Below are positions 37,825-46,492 of a DNA stretch of 64,000 nucleotides, in pieces. This stretch comes from Shinella zoogloeoides (GTDB lineage Bacteria; Pseudomonadota; Alphaproteobacteria; Rhizobiales; Rhizobiaceae). Under the pieces are notes generated by a model. It saw nothing but the letters and a program-made list of their open reading frames with translations, was not told the origin of the DNA and ran no database searches. Each line of letters opens with the position of its first letter. The first letter of the stretch is position 1. The position numbers and the translations under genes were made by a program. Location of the stretch: positions 3,717,501-3,781,500 of the forward strand of contig NZ_CP093528.1 of assembly GCF_022682305.1 (NCBI RefSeq). The letters run 5' to 3'.

Positions 37825-39030
37825 TCAAGGACGCTCGCGCACGTCCGCATGCACCGCATGATGCGACAGCAGCAGCACCACGAGGAAAAGCACCGGCAGG
37901 AGGGCGAAGATCAGCGCGAAGCCGACATGCTCGGCGATGAAGCCGATGACCGACGGGGCGAAGAGCGAGCCGGAATAGCCCATGACCGTCGTCACCGACA
38001 GCGCCACGCCCTGCGCGAAGCCCGGCAGGTTGCCGGCGGCGGAAAAGGCGATCGGCACCATGTTGGAAATACCGACGCCGCAGAGCGCGAAGCCCACCAT
38101 GGCCACATAGGCGTTCGGCGCCGTGCCCGCGACCACCATGCCGATGATGGCGATAACCGTGCAGGTGCGCAGCGTCTTCACCGCGCCGAAACGGTCGCGC
38201 ACATGGTCGCCGGCAAAGCGCATGACGGCCATGGTCAGCGAGAAGGTGCCGAAGGCAAAACCCGAAAGGGCGAGCGACGCGCCCAATTCCTTGCGCATGT
38301 AGAGCGCGCCCCAGTCGAGGATCGCGCCTTCCGGCACCATGCAGAACAGCGCCATCAGGCCGATCAGCCAGGGCAGCGGCGTCATCGGCAGGCGCACCTT
38401 CTGGCGCTCCTCGCTCGGATGCGGCGCATCGTGCAGGATATGCGGCCAGATGAAGACGAGCAGCACCGCCCCGGCGACCGTGAGCAGAGCGGCATGGCCC
38501 AACACGCCGAGCGCGCCCATGAGGAAGCCGCCGGTCGTCGCGCCGATGAAGGCCCCGAGGCTCCAGAAGGCATGGCAGGACGACATGATCGCCCGGCGCA
38601 TCGACTTCTCCACCTCCACCGCATTGCCGTTCATGGCGACGTCCATCGCCCCCATCAGCCCGCCGAAGAAGAAGATGGCGATGGCCCCGAGCAGGATGGT
38701 CGGCGTGAGCGACAGGAGCAGCATGGTGGACAGGAACAGGATCGTCGCGCCCTTGACCGTGCGCGTCGTGCCGAAATGGGCGATCAGGATGCCGGCGATC
38801 GGCATCAGGATGATCGAGCCAATGCCGAAACACATGATCATCAGGCCGAGGCCGCCTTCGGTAAGGCCGAGGCGGCTGGCGAATTCCGGGATTTTCGGCG
38901 CCCAGGCGCCGGCGAAGGTGCCGTTCAGCAGGAAAAGCCCGGAGACGGCGAGCCGCGTCGGCGGAAAATAGGTCTTGACGAAGGATTTCTCGGCAAGGGC
39001 GGTTTCGGGGGTCGTCATGGGGAGGTCCAT
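37825..39030 (-). CDS. MFS transporter (YbjJ-like)
   Basis: The 401-residue protein has 12 predicted spans. LNGTFAGAWAPKIPEFASRLGLTEG in span 1 and GAMDVAMNGNAVEVEKSMRRAIMSSCHAFWSLG in the middle match the YbjJ/FucP-like group of MFS proteins, whose substrates are mostly unknown, probably sugars or small organic acids. It is downstream of a DeoR-type regulator in the same direction, which suggests carbohydrate-linked control. A second in-frame ATG at 39018 is equally possible. Confidence 0.85.
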   Translation of the reverse strand: MDLPMTTPETALAEKSFVKTYFPPTRLAVSGLFLLNGTFAGAWAPKIPEFASRLGLTEGGLGLMIMCFGIGSIILMPIAGILIAHFGTTRTVKGATILFLSTMLLLSLTPTILLGAIAIFFFGGLMGAMDVAMNGNAVEVEKSMRRAIMSSCHAFWSLGAFIGATTGGFLMGALGVLGHAALLTVAGAVLLVFIWPHILHDAPHPSEERQKVRLPMTPLPWLIGLMALFCMVPEGAILDWGALYMRKELGASLALSGFAFGTFSLTMAVMRFAGDHVRDRFGAVKTLRTCTVIAIIGMVVAGTAPNAYVAMVGFALCGVGISNMVPIAFSAAGNLPGFAQGVALSVTTVMGYSGSLFAPSVIGFIAEHVGFALIFALLPVLFLVVLLLSHHAVHADVRERP

Positions 39031-39053
39031 TGCTTGGGAGTTCGGAGCGGCTG

Positions 39054-39104
39054 GAGCATTTCCAGCAAAAGTGCGAAGCGGTTTTGCGTCCGGAAATGCG
39101 CAAA
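39054..39104. repeat. Dispersed rhizobial intergenic palindrome, copy 2
   Basis: GAGCATTTCCAGCAAAAG, then GCGAAGCGGTTTTGCG, then TCCGGAAATGCGC; the ends are complementary (GAGCATTTCC with GGAAATGCGC) and the centre has a GCAAAA/TTTTGC pair. It fills most of the DeoR-MFS intergenic space. Confidence 0.78.
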
Positions 39105-39107
39105 CAT

Positions 39108-39884
39108 TCAGACGGCCCTGAGGATATCGATGCCTGCCGCGGCCAGCGCGGCGGCTTCCGTCTCGTCGGCGTCCGCCTCGATCACGGCATGGGCGACGCG
39201 GGAAAGCGGCACGACCGAATAGGGCGCGGCGGCGGAGAGCTTGTCATTGGTGATCGCAACCAGCACCGACCGGCTGCGCGAGGCGAGGAAACGCTTGAAC
39301 TCGGCATCCTCGAAGCTGGACGCGGTGACGCCCGCCTCCAGATCGATGCCGCAAACGCCGAGCACGAGGATATCGGGCCGGAACGCCTCGGCATCGCGCA
39401 TCGCCTTGGCGCCGATGGCACCGCCGACCTTGGGATCGATCATCCCGCCGAGCTGGATCGTCGCAATGTCGCGCTCGACGAGCGCCGCCGCGATGGCCGG
39501 CGCATTGGTCGCGACCGTGAGGCCCCCGCCGGACGGCAGCACCTTGGCAAGGGCAAGATTGGTGCTGCTCGCATCGAGGAACACGGTCGATCCCGCCGGG
39601 ATAAGCCCCGCCGCCGCCCGCGCCAGCGCCGCCTTGCTCTCGCCGGCGATGCCCATGCGCTCGTTCATCGAGGTCGGCGACTGGGAAATGCGCAGCGCCC
39701 CGCCATAGACGCGCTGGCACAGGCCCGAGGCGGCCATCTCGCGCAGGTCCCGCCGGATCGTATCCTCCGACACGCCGAGTTCCTGCGCCAGCTCCGCCGC
39801 GATCACCCGCCCCGAAAGGTCGAGCCGCGCGCGGATCAGCGCCTGCCGTTCACCGAGAAGAAGATCCTGTATCGTCATCGCCAA
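39108..39884 (-). CDS. DeoR/GlpR family transcriptional regulator
   Basis: The 258-residue regulator has the DeoR helix-turn-helix: RVIAAELAQELGVSEDTIRRDLREMAASGLCQRVYGGAL, and a C-terminal sugar-phosphate-binding domain of the DeoRC type (VFLDASSTNLALAKVLP, LGVCGIDLEAGVTASSFEDAEFK). These proteins repress sugar or nucleoside pathways and respond to sugar phosphates. The MFS gene follows in the same orientation. A pair of ATGCAT sites lies just upstream. Confidence 0.92.
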   Translation of the reverse strand: MAMTIQDLLLGERQALIRARLDLSGRVIAAELAQELGVSEDTIRRDLREMAASGLCQRVYGGALRISQSPTSMNERMGIAGESKAALARAAAGLIPAGSTVFLDASSTNLALAKVLPSGGGLTVATNAPAIAAALVERDIATIQLGGMIDPKVGGAIGAKAMRDAEAFRPDILVLGVCGIDLEAGVTASSFEDAEFKRFLASRSRSVLVAITNDKLSAAAPYSVVPLSRVAHAVIEADADETEAAALAAAGIDILRAV

Positions 39885-39892
39885 GCCAGATC

Positions 39893-39918
39893 ATGCATGA
39901 TTGCGCAACAATATGCAT
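39893..39918. promoter_or_regulatory. Candidate DeoR operator
   Basis: Two ATGCAT palindromes (39893-39898 and 39913-39918) lie 20 bases apart, two helical turns, flanking the palindrome TTGCGCAA (39901-39908). The region is AT-rich and 9 bases upstream of the regulator start codon. Confidence 0.5.
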
Positions 39919-39970
39919 AAACCGGCAAAATCGTCAATGAACGGGAGGTTCACGTTTCATGACGCGGGCA

Positions 39971-40000
39971 AACAAAAACCCCGCCGTTTCCGGCGGGGTT
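39971..40000 (-). terminator. Terminator after ybhL
   Basis: AACCCCGCCG pairs with CGGCGGGGTT around GAAA (39977-40000); on the minus strand it runs into TTTTTGTTT, a textbook intrinsic terminator 28 bases after the ybhL stop. Confidence 0.9.
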
Positions 40001-40028
40001 CTTGCGATCAGCCATCCGGCTGCCGGCA

Positions 40029-40772
40029 TTACTCGCGGTTGCCGAGGAAGCGCAGCAGGAACAGGAAGAGGTTGATGAAGTCGAGGTAGAGCGTCAGCGC
40101 GCCCATGATGGCCTTGCGGCCGGCCACGGCGGCGTCGTCGGCTTCGAAGTACATTTCCTTGATCTTCTGCGTATCCCAGGCCGTCAGGCCTGCGAAGACC
40201 AGCACGCCGATCGCGGAGATCGCGAAGTCGAGCGCCGAGGACTGCAGGAACAGGTTGACGAGCGAGGCGATGATCAGGCCGAAGAGGCCCATCACCAGGA
40301 ACGAGCCCATCGCGGAAAGGTCCCGCTTCGTCGTGTAGCCGTAGAGCGACAGCGCACCGAAGGCGGCGGCGGAGACGAAGAAGGTCTGCGCGATGCTGGC
40401 GCCCGTATAGATCAGGAAGATCGACGACAGCGACAGGCCCATCAGGCCGGCATAGACCCAGAAGGTCGCCTGCGCGGCACCGACGCTCATCGTGTTGATG
40501 CGGAAGCTCAGGAAGAACACCAGCGCGAGCGGGGCCAGCATGACGACCCAACGCAGCGGGCTGAGATAGATCGCCTGGCCGAAGGCGGTCAACTGGCCAT
40601 CGGCGAAGGCGGCCTGGGCGGCGAAGTAGGCGACGGCGCCCGTGATCACGAGGCCGAGAGCCATCAGGTTGTAAACCCGAAGCATATAGGCGCGAAGGCC
40701 CTCGTCGATGACGGCGCCAGCCTGAGCGCCGGCCTGGGCGGTTCGGGTCTGGTAGTTGCGGAGATCAGCCAT
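40029..40772 (-). CDS. ybhL: Bax inhibitor-1/YccA family membrane protein (YbhL)
   Basis: The 247-residue protein has seven predicted spans and the UPF0005 pattern, with YMLRVYNLMALGLVITGAVAYFA in span 1 and LTAWDTQKIKEMYF (about 190-203) as the family signature; the bacterial homologue BsYetJ is a pH-sensitive calcium channel. ATG 40772 has AGAGGA 6 bases upstream and begins the conserved MADLRNYQTR; the frame's earlier ATG at 40796 lacks this. The leader resembles the alphaproteobacterial ybhL RNA motif. Confidence 0.93.
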   Translation of the reverse strand: MADLRNYQTRTAQAGAQAGAVIDEGLRAYMLRVYNLMALGLVITGAVAYFAAQAAFADGQLTAFGQAIYLSPLRWVVMLAPLALVFFLSFRINTMSVGAAQATFWVYAGLMGLSLSSIFLIYTGASIAQTFFVSAAAFGALSLYGYTTKRDLSAMGSFLVMGLFGLIIASLVNLFLQSSALDFAISAIGVLVFAGLTAWDTQKIKEMYFEADDAAVAGRKAIMGALTLYLDFINLFLFLLRFLGNRE

Positions 40773-40796
40773 AGTTTCCTCTTGGTTCAAGCCCAT

Positions 40797-40880
40797 GTCG
40801 TGAACGGTGTCGGGTACCCGTTTATTCGCTCCGATCGCTCGAAGCTTTCGCGGGGGTCCGGGCAGCCGCTGCGGGCTTCA
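40797..40880 (-). ncRNA. Probable ybhL leader RNA
   Basis: A ybhL RNA motif is known in Alphaproteobacteria immediately upstream of this gene family. Here the leader contains on the minus strand AAACGGGTACCCGACACCGTT (about 40804-40824; written as AAACGG, GTACCCGACA, CCGTT), which can form an AACGG/CCGTT hairpin and carries the GGGTNCCCGACACC string I associate with the motif. Extent is approximate and the match is from memory. Confidence 0.5.
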
Positions 40881-40962
40881 GCTTGCCTGTCCATGAATAT
40901 GCGCACGAATTGTGTCTCGCACAAGACCCGCGACCCCTGCGGGTGCCGCGGACCCCGCTATT

Positions 40963-43515
40963 TCAAAGCTCGCGCAGCACGGGCGCGGCCTTCTGTCTCA
41001 GAATGCGCCAGGTGCCGGCAAGGCCGATGCCGACGGTCAGCACCAGCGCGGTCGCCACGGTCATGACGGCAACGTCCGGCAGGAAGCTCGACGGCAGCTT
41101 CATGATGCGGCTCACCACGAACCACGCCGCCACCCCGCCGGCAAAGAGCGCGAAGATCGCCGTCGCCAGTCCCAGCAGGAAATATTCGTAGCTGAAGGCG
41201 CGGATCAGCGTGGCGCGCGTCGCGCCAAGCGTCTTCAGCACAACCGCATCATGCACGCGGGCGCGGTTGCCGGCGGCAAGCGCCCCGGCAAGCACGAGGA
41301 TCGAGGCGATCAACGCCACCGCCGCCGCCGCGCGAATAGCGGTCGCAAGCTGCCCGACCAGTTCGTTGACGACATCGAGCGCGTCCTTCACCCGCACGCT
41401 GGTGACGGTGGGATAGGCGTTGGTAATGGCCTTCAGCGTCGCCGCCTCCTGCGCGGCCGTCGCCGCGGGATCGATGACCGTGGCGAGCCAGGCATGCGGC
41501 GCGCCGGCAAAGGTATTCGGCGAAAAGACCATGACGAAGTTGATCGACAGCGATTCCCACTCGACATTGCGGAAATTGGCGATGCGCGCGGTGATGTTGC
41601 GCCCGAGCACGTTGACCGTCACCGTATCCCCGAGCTTGAGGCCAAGTTCGCCGCCCTCCTCCGCCGAGAAGGAGACGAGCGGCTCGCCGGAATAGTCCTC
41701 CGGCCACCATTCGCCCTGAGACAGCGTGGAATTTTCCGGCATGCGCTTGGCATAGGTGATGCCGCGGTCGCCGCGCAGCACCCATTGCCCTTCCGGCGGC
41801 ACCGTCACCTTGGCCACGTCGACGCCGTTCAGTTCCATCACCCGGCCGCGCAGCATCGGCACCTCGATGATCTTGCCCTCCGGCATGTTCGCCTTGAGAA
41901 CATCGCGGAACCCGTCGACCTCCGCGCCCTGGATATCGACGAAGAAGAAGTTTGGCGCACGATCCGGCAGGTTGCCGGTCAGTTCACGGCGCAGGTTGCC
42001 GTCGATCAGCGTCAGCGTGACGAGAAGAGCAAGGCCCAGGCCGAGCGACAGCACGACCGAGGAAGTCAGCGCCCCCGGCCGGTGGATGTTACCGATTGCG
42101 AGCCGCAGCGCCGGCGAATTGACGCGCGGGCTGCGCTTCGCCAGCGCCGTGATCACTATTGCGACAACGCGCAGCACGACGAAGGCGAAGGCGATCGCGC
42201 CGAGGAAGACGGAAGCGATGTAGCGGTCATAGGCCGTGAAGATCGCCAGCCCCGCCAGCGCCGCGAGGAAGACGGCCGCGCCCAGTACATAGGGCCAGCT
42301 CGGCAGGCGGCCCGCCTCGAAACCTTGCTCGCGGAAGAGCGCCGTCGCCGGCACCTCGCGGGCATGGCCGAGCGGCAGAACCGCGAAGGCCAGCGCGGTC
42401 AGCAGGCCGAAGACCGCCGCCAGCAGCAGCGCCGAGGGATAAAGCGCCGCTTCGGCCGGCACCGGCAGCACGCCGCCGAGGAACTGCATCGCCACCATGG
42501 GCATCAGCGCGCCGATGACGAGGCCGATAGCGATGCCGACCGATGCGATCAGCGCGATCTGGGCGAGATAGACCAGCGCCACCAGCGAGGCCGGCGCACC
42601 GAGGCACTTGAAGGTCGCGATGACGGAGCGCTTGGAATCGAGATAGGCCCGCACCGCATTGGCGACCCCAACGCCGCCGACGATCAGCGCCGTCAGGCCG
42701 ACGAGCGTGAGGAACTGCGAGAAGCGGGTGATGTTCGCCGTCAGCGCCGGGGCCGCGCTATCGGCAGTACGGATCGACCAGCCGGCCGTCGGAAACGCCT
42801 TGTTCGCTTCCGCACGGAGCGCGACGGGCGAAAACTCGGTATTGGCGAGGCGGATGCGATAGGAATTCTCGACGAGGCTGCCCGTCTGCACGAGGCCGCT
42901 CGCCCGCAGCGCCTCCTGCGACAACATAAGGCGCGGCGCGAAGCCGAAGCCTTCCGACACGGCATCCGGCTCGCGTGTGAGCGTGCCCGTAATCCTGATC
43001 TTCGCCGTGCCGAGCAGCACCTCGTCACCCACGGCAACGCCGAGGCGATCCAGCAGAAGCGGCGCGACGACGGCCCCGAAGGCATCGCCTTCCTTTGCGA
43101 AAAGCTCGGAAGCCGGCTTTTGCGGCTCCGTTTCCAGCGCGCCATAGAGCGGATAGGCGCCATCGACGCCCTTGGCCTCCACAAGCGTCTGGTCGGAACC
43201 GTCCGGCAGGCGCACCATCGAGCGCAGACCCGACGATTGCGAGACATCGCCAAGCCCCTCGAAATATTTCATCTCCCCGGGCGTTGCGAAACGGTTGCGC
43301 AATTCGAAACGCACGTCGCCGGCAAGCAGGGTCTGGCCCTGCGAGGCAATGGCCTGGGTAATGGCGCTCGAAACCGAATTGACGCCGGCAATTGCCGCCG
43401 TGCCGAGCGCGATGCAGGCGAGGAAGATATAGAACCCCTTGAGGCCGCCGCGCATCTCGCGCAGCGCAAGGCGCAGGGCCAGCGGAACCTGCCGGAAAAC
43501 CGCGCCGGCCCTCAT
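40963..43515 (-). CDS. ybbP: ABC transporter permease, FtsX-like (YbbP type)
   Basis: The 850-residue protein has the MacB/FtsX layout of YbbP: one N-terminal span (about 27-47), a large periplasmic part, a block of three spans (about 265-370), further spans in the middle (about 405-490) and a last block at about 720-840. With YbbA it resembles the LolCDE/MacB group that extracts molecules from the inner membrane. The partner esterase gene diverges, an arrangement conserved in proteobacteria. It overlaps ybbA by four bases (ATGA). Confidence 0.9.
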   Translation of the reverse strand: MRAGAVFRQVPLALRLALREMRGGLKGFYIFLACIALGTAAIAGVNSVSSAITQAIASQGQTLLAGDVRFELRNRFATPGEMKYFEGLGDVSQSSGLRSMVRLPDGSDQTLVEAKGVDGAYPLYGALETEPQKPASELFAKEGDAFGAVVAPLLLDRLGVAVGDEVLLGTAKIRITGTLTREPDAVSEGFGFAPRLMLSQEALRASGLVQTGSLVENSYRIRLANTEFSPVALRAEANKAFPTAGWSIRTADSAAPALTANITRFSQFLTLVGLTALIVGGVGVANAVRAYLDSKRSVIATFKCLGAPASLVALVYLAQIALIASVGIAIGLVIGALMPMVAMQFLGGVLPVPAEAALYPSALLLAAVFGLLTALAFAVLPLGHAREVPATALFREQGFEAGRLPSWPYVLGAAVFLAALAGLAIFTAYDRYIASVFLGAIAFAFVVLRVVAIVITALAKRSPRVNSPALRLAIGNIHRPGALTSSVVLSLGLGLALLVTLTLIDGNLRRELTGNLPDRAPNFFFVDIQGAEVDGFRDVLKANMPEGKIIEVPMLRGRVMELNGVDVAKVTVPPEGQWVLRGDRGITYAKRMPENSTLSQGEWWPEDYSGEPLVSFSAEEGGELGLKLGDTVTVNVLGRNITARIANFRNVEWESLSINFVMVFSPNTFAGAPHAWLATVIDPAATAAQEAATLKAITNAYPTVTSVRVKDALDVVNELVGQLATAIRAAAAVALIASILVLAGALAAGNRARVHDAVVLKTLGATRATLIRAFSYEYFLLGLATAIFALFAGGVAAWFVVSRIMKLPSSFLPDVAVMTVATALVLTVGIGLAGTWRILRQKAAPVLREL

Positions 43516-44225
43516 GCCGGCACCGCTTCGGCCTGAACCCGCACGGGCACGGCGCCCGAAACGATCTCGCCGGAACGCATGGCGACCTGCCGGCCGCAGC
43601 GCGCGGCAAGCGCCGGATCGTGCGTCACCAGAACCAGCGTCATGCCGCGCTCGGCCTGCTTGGCGAAGAGCAGGTCGGCGATCTGCCGTCCCGTCTCTGT
43701 ATCGAGATTGCCGGTCGGCTCGTCGGCGATCAGCAGTTTGGGAGACGGCGCGAGCGCCCGGGCAATCGCCACGCGCTGCTGCTCGCCGCCCGAAAGCTGG
43801 CCGGGATAGTGCGACAGCCGCTCGCCCAGCCCGACCGCCGTCAGTTCGCGCCGCGCGATCTCGAAAGCGTCGCGCACATTGGCAAGCTCCAGCGGCACCG
43901 CGACGTTTTCCAGCGCCGTCATGTTGGGAATGAGGTGGAAGGACTGGAAGACGATGCCGATATTGCGGCCACGGAAATCCGCCACCCGGTCCTCGTTCAT
44001 GCCGTGCAGGCCCGCGCCGTCGATATGGATCTCGCCGCTGTCCAACCGCTCCAGACCCGCCAGCACCATCAGCAGCGTCGACTTGCCGGATCCGGACGGC
44101 CCGACGATGCCCACCGATTCACCCGCATCGATGACAAGGTCGATCCCCTTCAGCACATGGACGGACGCGGCCGCCCGGCCCAGGGTGAGATCGGCTTTTT
44201 TCAGGTCGATGATGGTTTTGGCCAA
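43512..44225 (-). CDS. ybbA: ABC transporter ATP-binding protein (YbbA type)
   Basis: The 237-residue ATPase belongs to the LolD/MacB group: Walker A GPSGSGKST, signature LSGGEQQRVAIARALA, Walker B LLIADEPTGNLD and switch His in LVTHDPALA. It pairs with the YbbP permease. The start appears to be TTG at 44225, as the conserved AKTIIDLKKADLTLGRAA begins there and no ATG precedes it in frame. It diverges from the TesA-type esterase gene across 59 bases. Confidence 0.92.
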   Translation of the reverse strand: MAKTIIDLKKADLTLGRAAASVHVLKGIDLVIDAGESVGIVGPSGSGKSTLLMVLAGLERLDSGEIHIDGAGLHGMNEDRVADFRGRNIGIVFQSFHLIPNMTALENVAVPLELANVRDAFEIARRELTAVGLGERLSHYPGQLSGGEQQRVAIARALAPSPKLLIADEPTGNLDTETGRQIADLLFAKQAERGMTLVLVTHDPALAARCGRQVAMRSGEIVSGAVPVRVQAEAVPA

Positions 44226-44284
44226 GGAATTCTGCCCTATATGTATGGGAAAGACTGGAATGCCAGCAATCTAGGAATAGCTCT

Positions 44285-44929
44285 ATGTCGTTTAAAGCGG
44301 CGCTCGGATTTTTCGCCTCCCTCGCAATCACAGCTTTGTTATCCGCCGGCCTCGCCCGGGCCGAACCGGTCAAGCTCGTCGGCTTCGGCGACAGCCTCAT
44401 GGCCGGCTACCAGCTTCCCGCCGCCGATGCCTTCCCCGTGAAGCTGGAAGCGGTGCTGCGCGCCAAAGGCTACGACGTGGAAATCGCCAATGCCGGCGTT
44501 TCCGGCGATACGACCTCCGGCGGCCTTTCCCGCCTCGACTGGTCCATTCCCGATGGCACGCAGGGCGTCATCCTCGAACTCGGCGCCAACGACGCGCTGC
44601 GCGGCATTGCCCCCGAACAGACGGAAAAGAACCTCGACGCCATGCTGACCCGCCTCAAGGAGCGCGGCATCCCGGTTCTGCTCGCCGGCATGCTCGCCCC
44701 GCCGAACATGGGCGCGGACTATGCCGAACGCTTCAACGGCATCTACAAGCGCCTTTCGGAAAAGCACGGCGTACCGCTCTATCCCTTCTTCCTAGAAGGC
44801 GTCGTCACCAAGGCGGACCTTCAGATCGAGGACGGCATGCACCCCAATCCCGCGGGCGTGGACGTCATGGTTCAGTCGATCCTGCCGACGGCGGAAGCCT
44901 TCCTCAAGTCCATCTCGGCAGGGGAGTAG
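44285..44929 (+). CDS. tesA: Arylesterase / TesA-type SGNH lipase
   Basis: The 214-residue periplasmic hydrolase has a signal peptide (about residues 1-28, ending ARA) and the SGNH blocks: GDSLMAGY with the nucleophile Ser, the Gly in ANAGVSGDTTSGG, the Asn in LELGANDALRG, and Asp/His in DGMHPNPAG. TesA cleaves acyl-CoA thioesters and aryl esters. The divergence from ybbAP is conserved and suggests a shared role in envelope lipid handling. Confidence 0.92.
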   Translation: MSFKAALGFFASLAITALLSAGLARAEPVKLVGFGDSLMAGYQLPAADAFPVKLEAVLRAKGYDVEIANAGVSGDTTSGGLSRLDWSIPDGTQGVILELGANDALRGIAPEQTEKNLDAMLTRLKERGIPVLLAGMLAPPNMGADYAERFNGIYKRLSEKHGVPLYPFFLEGVVTKADLQIEDGMHPNPAGVDVMVQSILPTAEAFLKSISAGE

Positions 44930-45011
44930 TTCTCGCGGGTGCGAAATTAGGGTTGCGCAAAAATCCGTTGCGTGATTCGCTGACGGTATAGTCCAGTAGG
45001 GAGAAGTCGCC

Positions 45012-45593
45012 ATGCCGAGACTTTTCGTTGCCCTCGAAGTGCCGCGCAATGCCGCCATGAGCCTCTCCCTTTTGAGAGGCGGCCTTCCCGGAGCCCGCTG
45101 GATAGACGTCGAGAACTTCCACATCACTTTGCGCTTCATCGGCGATATCGACGGTCGCACCGCCGACGAGGTGGTCGACAGGCTCGACCGTATCGAGCGC
45201 CCGGAATTCCAGCTCGCCCTCTCGGGCATGGGCTCCTTCGGCTCGAAGAAGCCCCATTCCATCTATGCCGGCGTCACGCAGGCGCCGGAAATGTACGCCC
45301 TCCAGGCCGAAATCGAGCGCATCTGCCAGCGCCTCGGCCTTCCCGCCGACCCGCGCAAGTTCACCCCCCACGTCACCCTCGCCCGCCTGCGCAACGCCCG
45401 CACCGAGGACGTCGCCCATTACCTCACCGGCCGCGGCAATTTCTACACCGCACCCTTCACGGTGAACCGCTTCGTGCTGATGTCCTCGAAGGAATCGGTC
45501 GGCGGCGGGCCGTATCTGACGGAAGAGGTGTTTCCGCTCTATGAGGCCGGCGGCGGCTGGGATGGGGCGGATCTGCACGATCATCCGGTCTGA
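45012..45593 (+). CDS. thpR: RNA 2',3'-cyclic phosphodiesterase
   Basis: The 193-residue 2H phosphoesterase hydrolyses 2',3'-cyclic ends of RNA or ligates tRNA halves in vitro. Both HxTx motifs are present, HITLRF near residue 38 and HVTLAR near residue 121, and RLFVALEVP at the N-terminus and GGGPYLTEEVFPL at the end are typical. GGGAG lies 8 bases before the ATG. It is a single gene. Confidence 0.93.
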   Translation: MPRLFVALEVPRNAAMSLSLLRGGLPGARWIDVENFHITLRFIGDIDGRTADEVVDRLDRIERPEFQLALSGMGSFGSKKPHSIYAGVTQAPEMYALQAEIERICQRLGLPADPRKFTPHVTLARLRNARTEDVAHYLTGRGNFYTAPFTVNRFVLMSSKESVGGGPYLTEEVFPLYEAGGGWDGADLHDHPV

Positions 45594-45611
45594 ACTGAGG
45601 GCGATCACCTT

Positions 45612-46175
45612 TCAAGGCGACGGCTCTCCATAAAAGCCACCCAACGTTGTCACGAAAACGCCCATGCGCGTGCCACTCCCGGCCAAGACGATCTTATGAC
45701 CGGGCGCCATTCGCTTTCTAAGATCTTCCGGAATATAACAGAGCGTATCGTAGAACCACGGCAACTCCTTGAGAGAAATCGGATAAATGCATTTTCCGCT
45801 GGGTAGATCGTCGGCCTTGCTGATCGTAAATACGTGAGCAATCTGATAGCCGGACACGAAAGTTATTATCATCGGAATAGACACAAGGACGATAAATCTT
45901 CCCAAAGCATACCCAACAAAGGGAAGTATTATCAGATACGGGGTATTGTCACGACCTCTCTTCGGCCTTTTGTATACGAAACGGGCACCTGCAGCGAGAA
46001 AAAGGCCTGCAAGTACCAAACCCGTAACGAGACTCAGCAGATAGGAATCGGTCACCCATTGGGCAGAGGGAAAATATTCATAGCCCAGAAATTTCAACAG
46101 AAAGGGCAGAAAGCTGATCAGCAGCAACACACCCACTGCTGAGAAGGCTGCAAGAAGCAAAAAGCGCTTTTTCAG
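45612..46175 (-). CDS. AT-richer membrane protein of unknown function, likely acquired
   Basis: I do not recognise the family. From the start chosen the product has 187 residues with three hydrophobic spans (about 5-25, 40-62 and 80-105) and a C-terminal soluble part with two cysteines (KCIYP, LCYIP) and GSGTRMGVFVTTLGGFYG. Base composition is clearly lower in GC than all neighbours, suggesting transfer. The frame opens right after a TAG, and no ATG, GTG or TTG precedes; GGGAGGG stands 6 bases before a CTG at 46175 (LKKRFLLL), which I take as the start; a TTG at 46160 is the alternative. Confidence 0.6.
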   Translation of the reverse strand: MKKRFLLLAAFSAVGVLLLISFLPFLLKFLGYEYFPSAQWVTDSYLLSLVTGLVLAGLFLAAGARFVYKRPKRGRDNTPYLIILPFVGYALGRFIVLVSIPMIITFVSGYQIAHVFTISKADDLPSGKCIYPISLKELPWFYDTLCYIPEDLRKRMAPGHKIVLAGSGTRMGVFVTTLGGFYGEPSP

Positions 46176-46492
46176 TTTCCGCCCTCCCGGACACTAAAAT
46201 TCAACCGGCATCAATCGTGAGTCGTCGCATGAATAATAGATTGCAGAATCAGGATAATGCAATGCTGGGTAAGGAAGTCTCCCCGATTGCAATACGCGTG
46301 CAATCTCCTTCAAGCAGGCACCAGAACAAACCCTGAATCACCCCGAGTCATCGATTCGTCTCCGTTTCGTTCGCACCCTGTTCACGCCTTTGCCAAAACA
46401 CCCGGAAAACCGCCGCATTTCACCTCCCCTCTTGCCATCGGCCGTCCCGATGGGCATCTGTGAGCCGAAACTGAAACCTGCCGGGGCGTGAC
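46176..46492. other. 317-base AT-richer gene-free interval with tandem palindromes
   Basis: Upstream of both the acquired membrane gene (minus) and the SUV3-like helicase (plus). I see no coding frame. It holds four ATTGCA/TGCAAT half sites described separately. Its right part returns to the local high GC. Confidence 0.55.
46240..46305. promoter_or_regulatory. Two tandem inverted repeats with ATTGCA half sites
   Basis: ATTGCA at 46240 faces TGCAAT at 46258, and GATTGCA at 46285 faces TGCAATC at 46299 with a 7-base spacer. Four half sites in 66 bases look like a binding region for a dimeric regulator, probably for the minus-strand membrane gene. Confidence 0.5.

Noticed and set aside
40912..43536. 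Long plus-strand frame of 874 codons opposite ybbP
   Set aside because: It is the complement of a clearly coding gene; the translation is Arg/His/Gln-rich with no family motif, typical of a shadow in GC-rich DNA.
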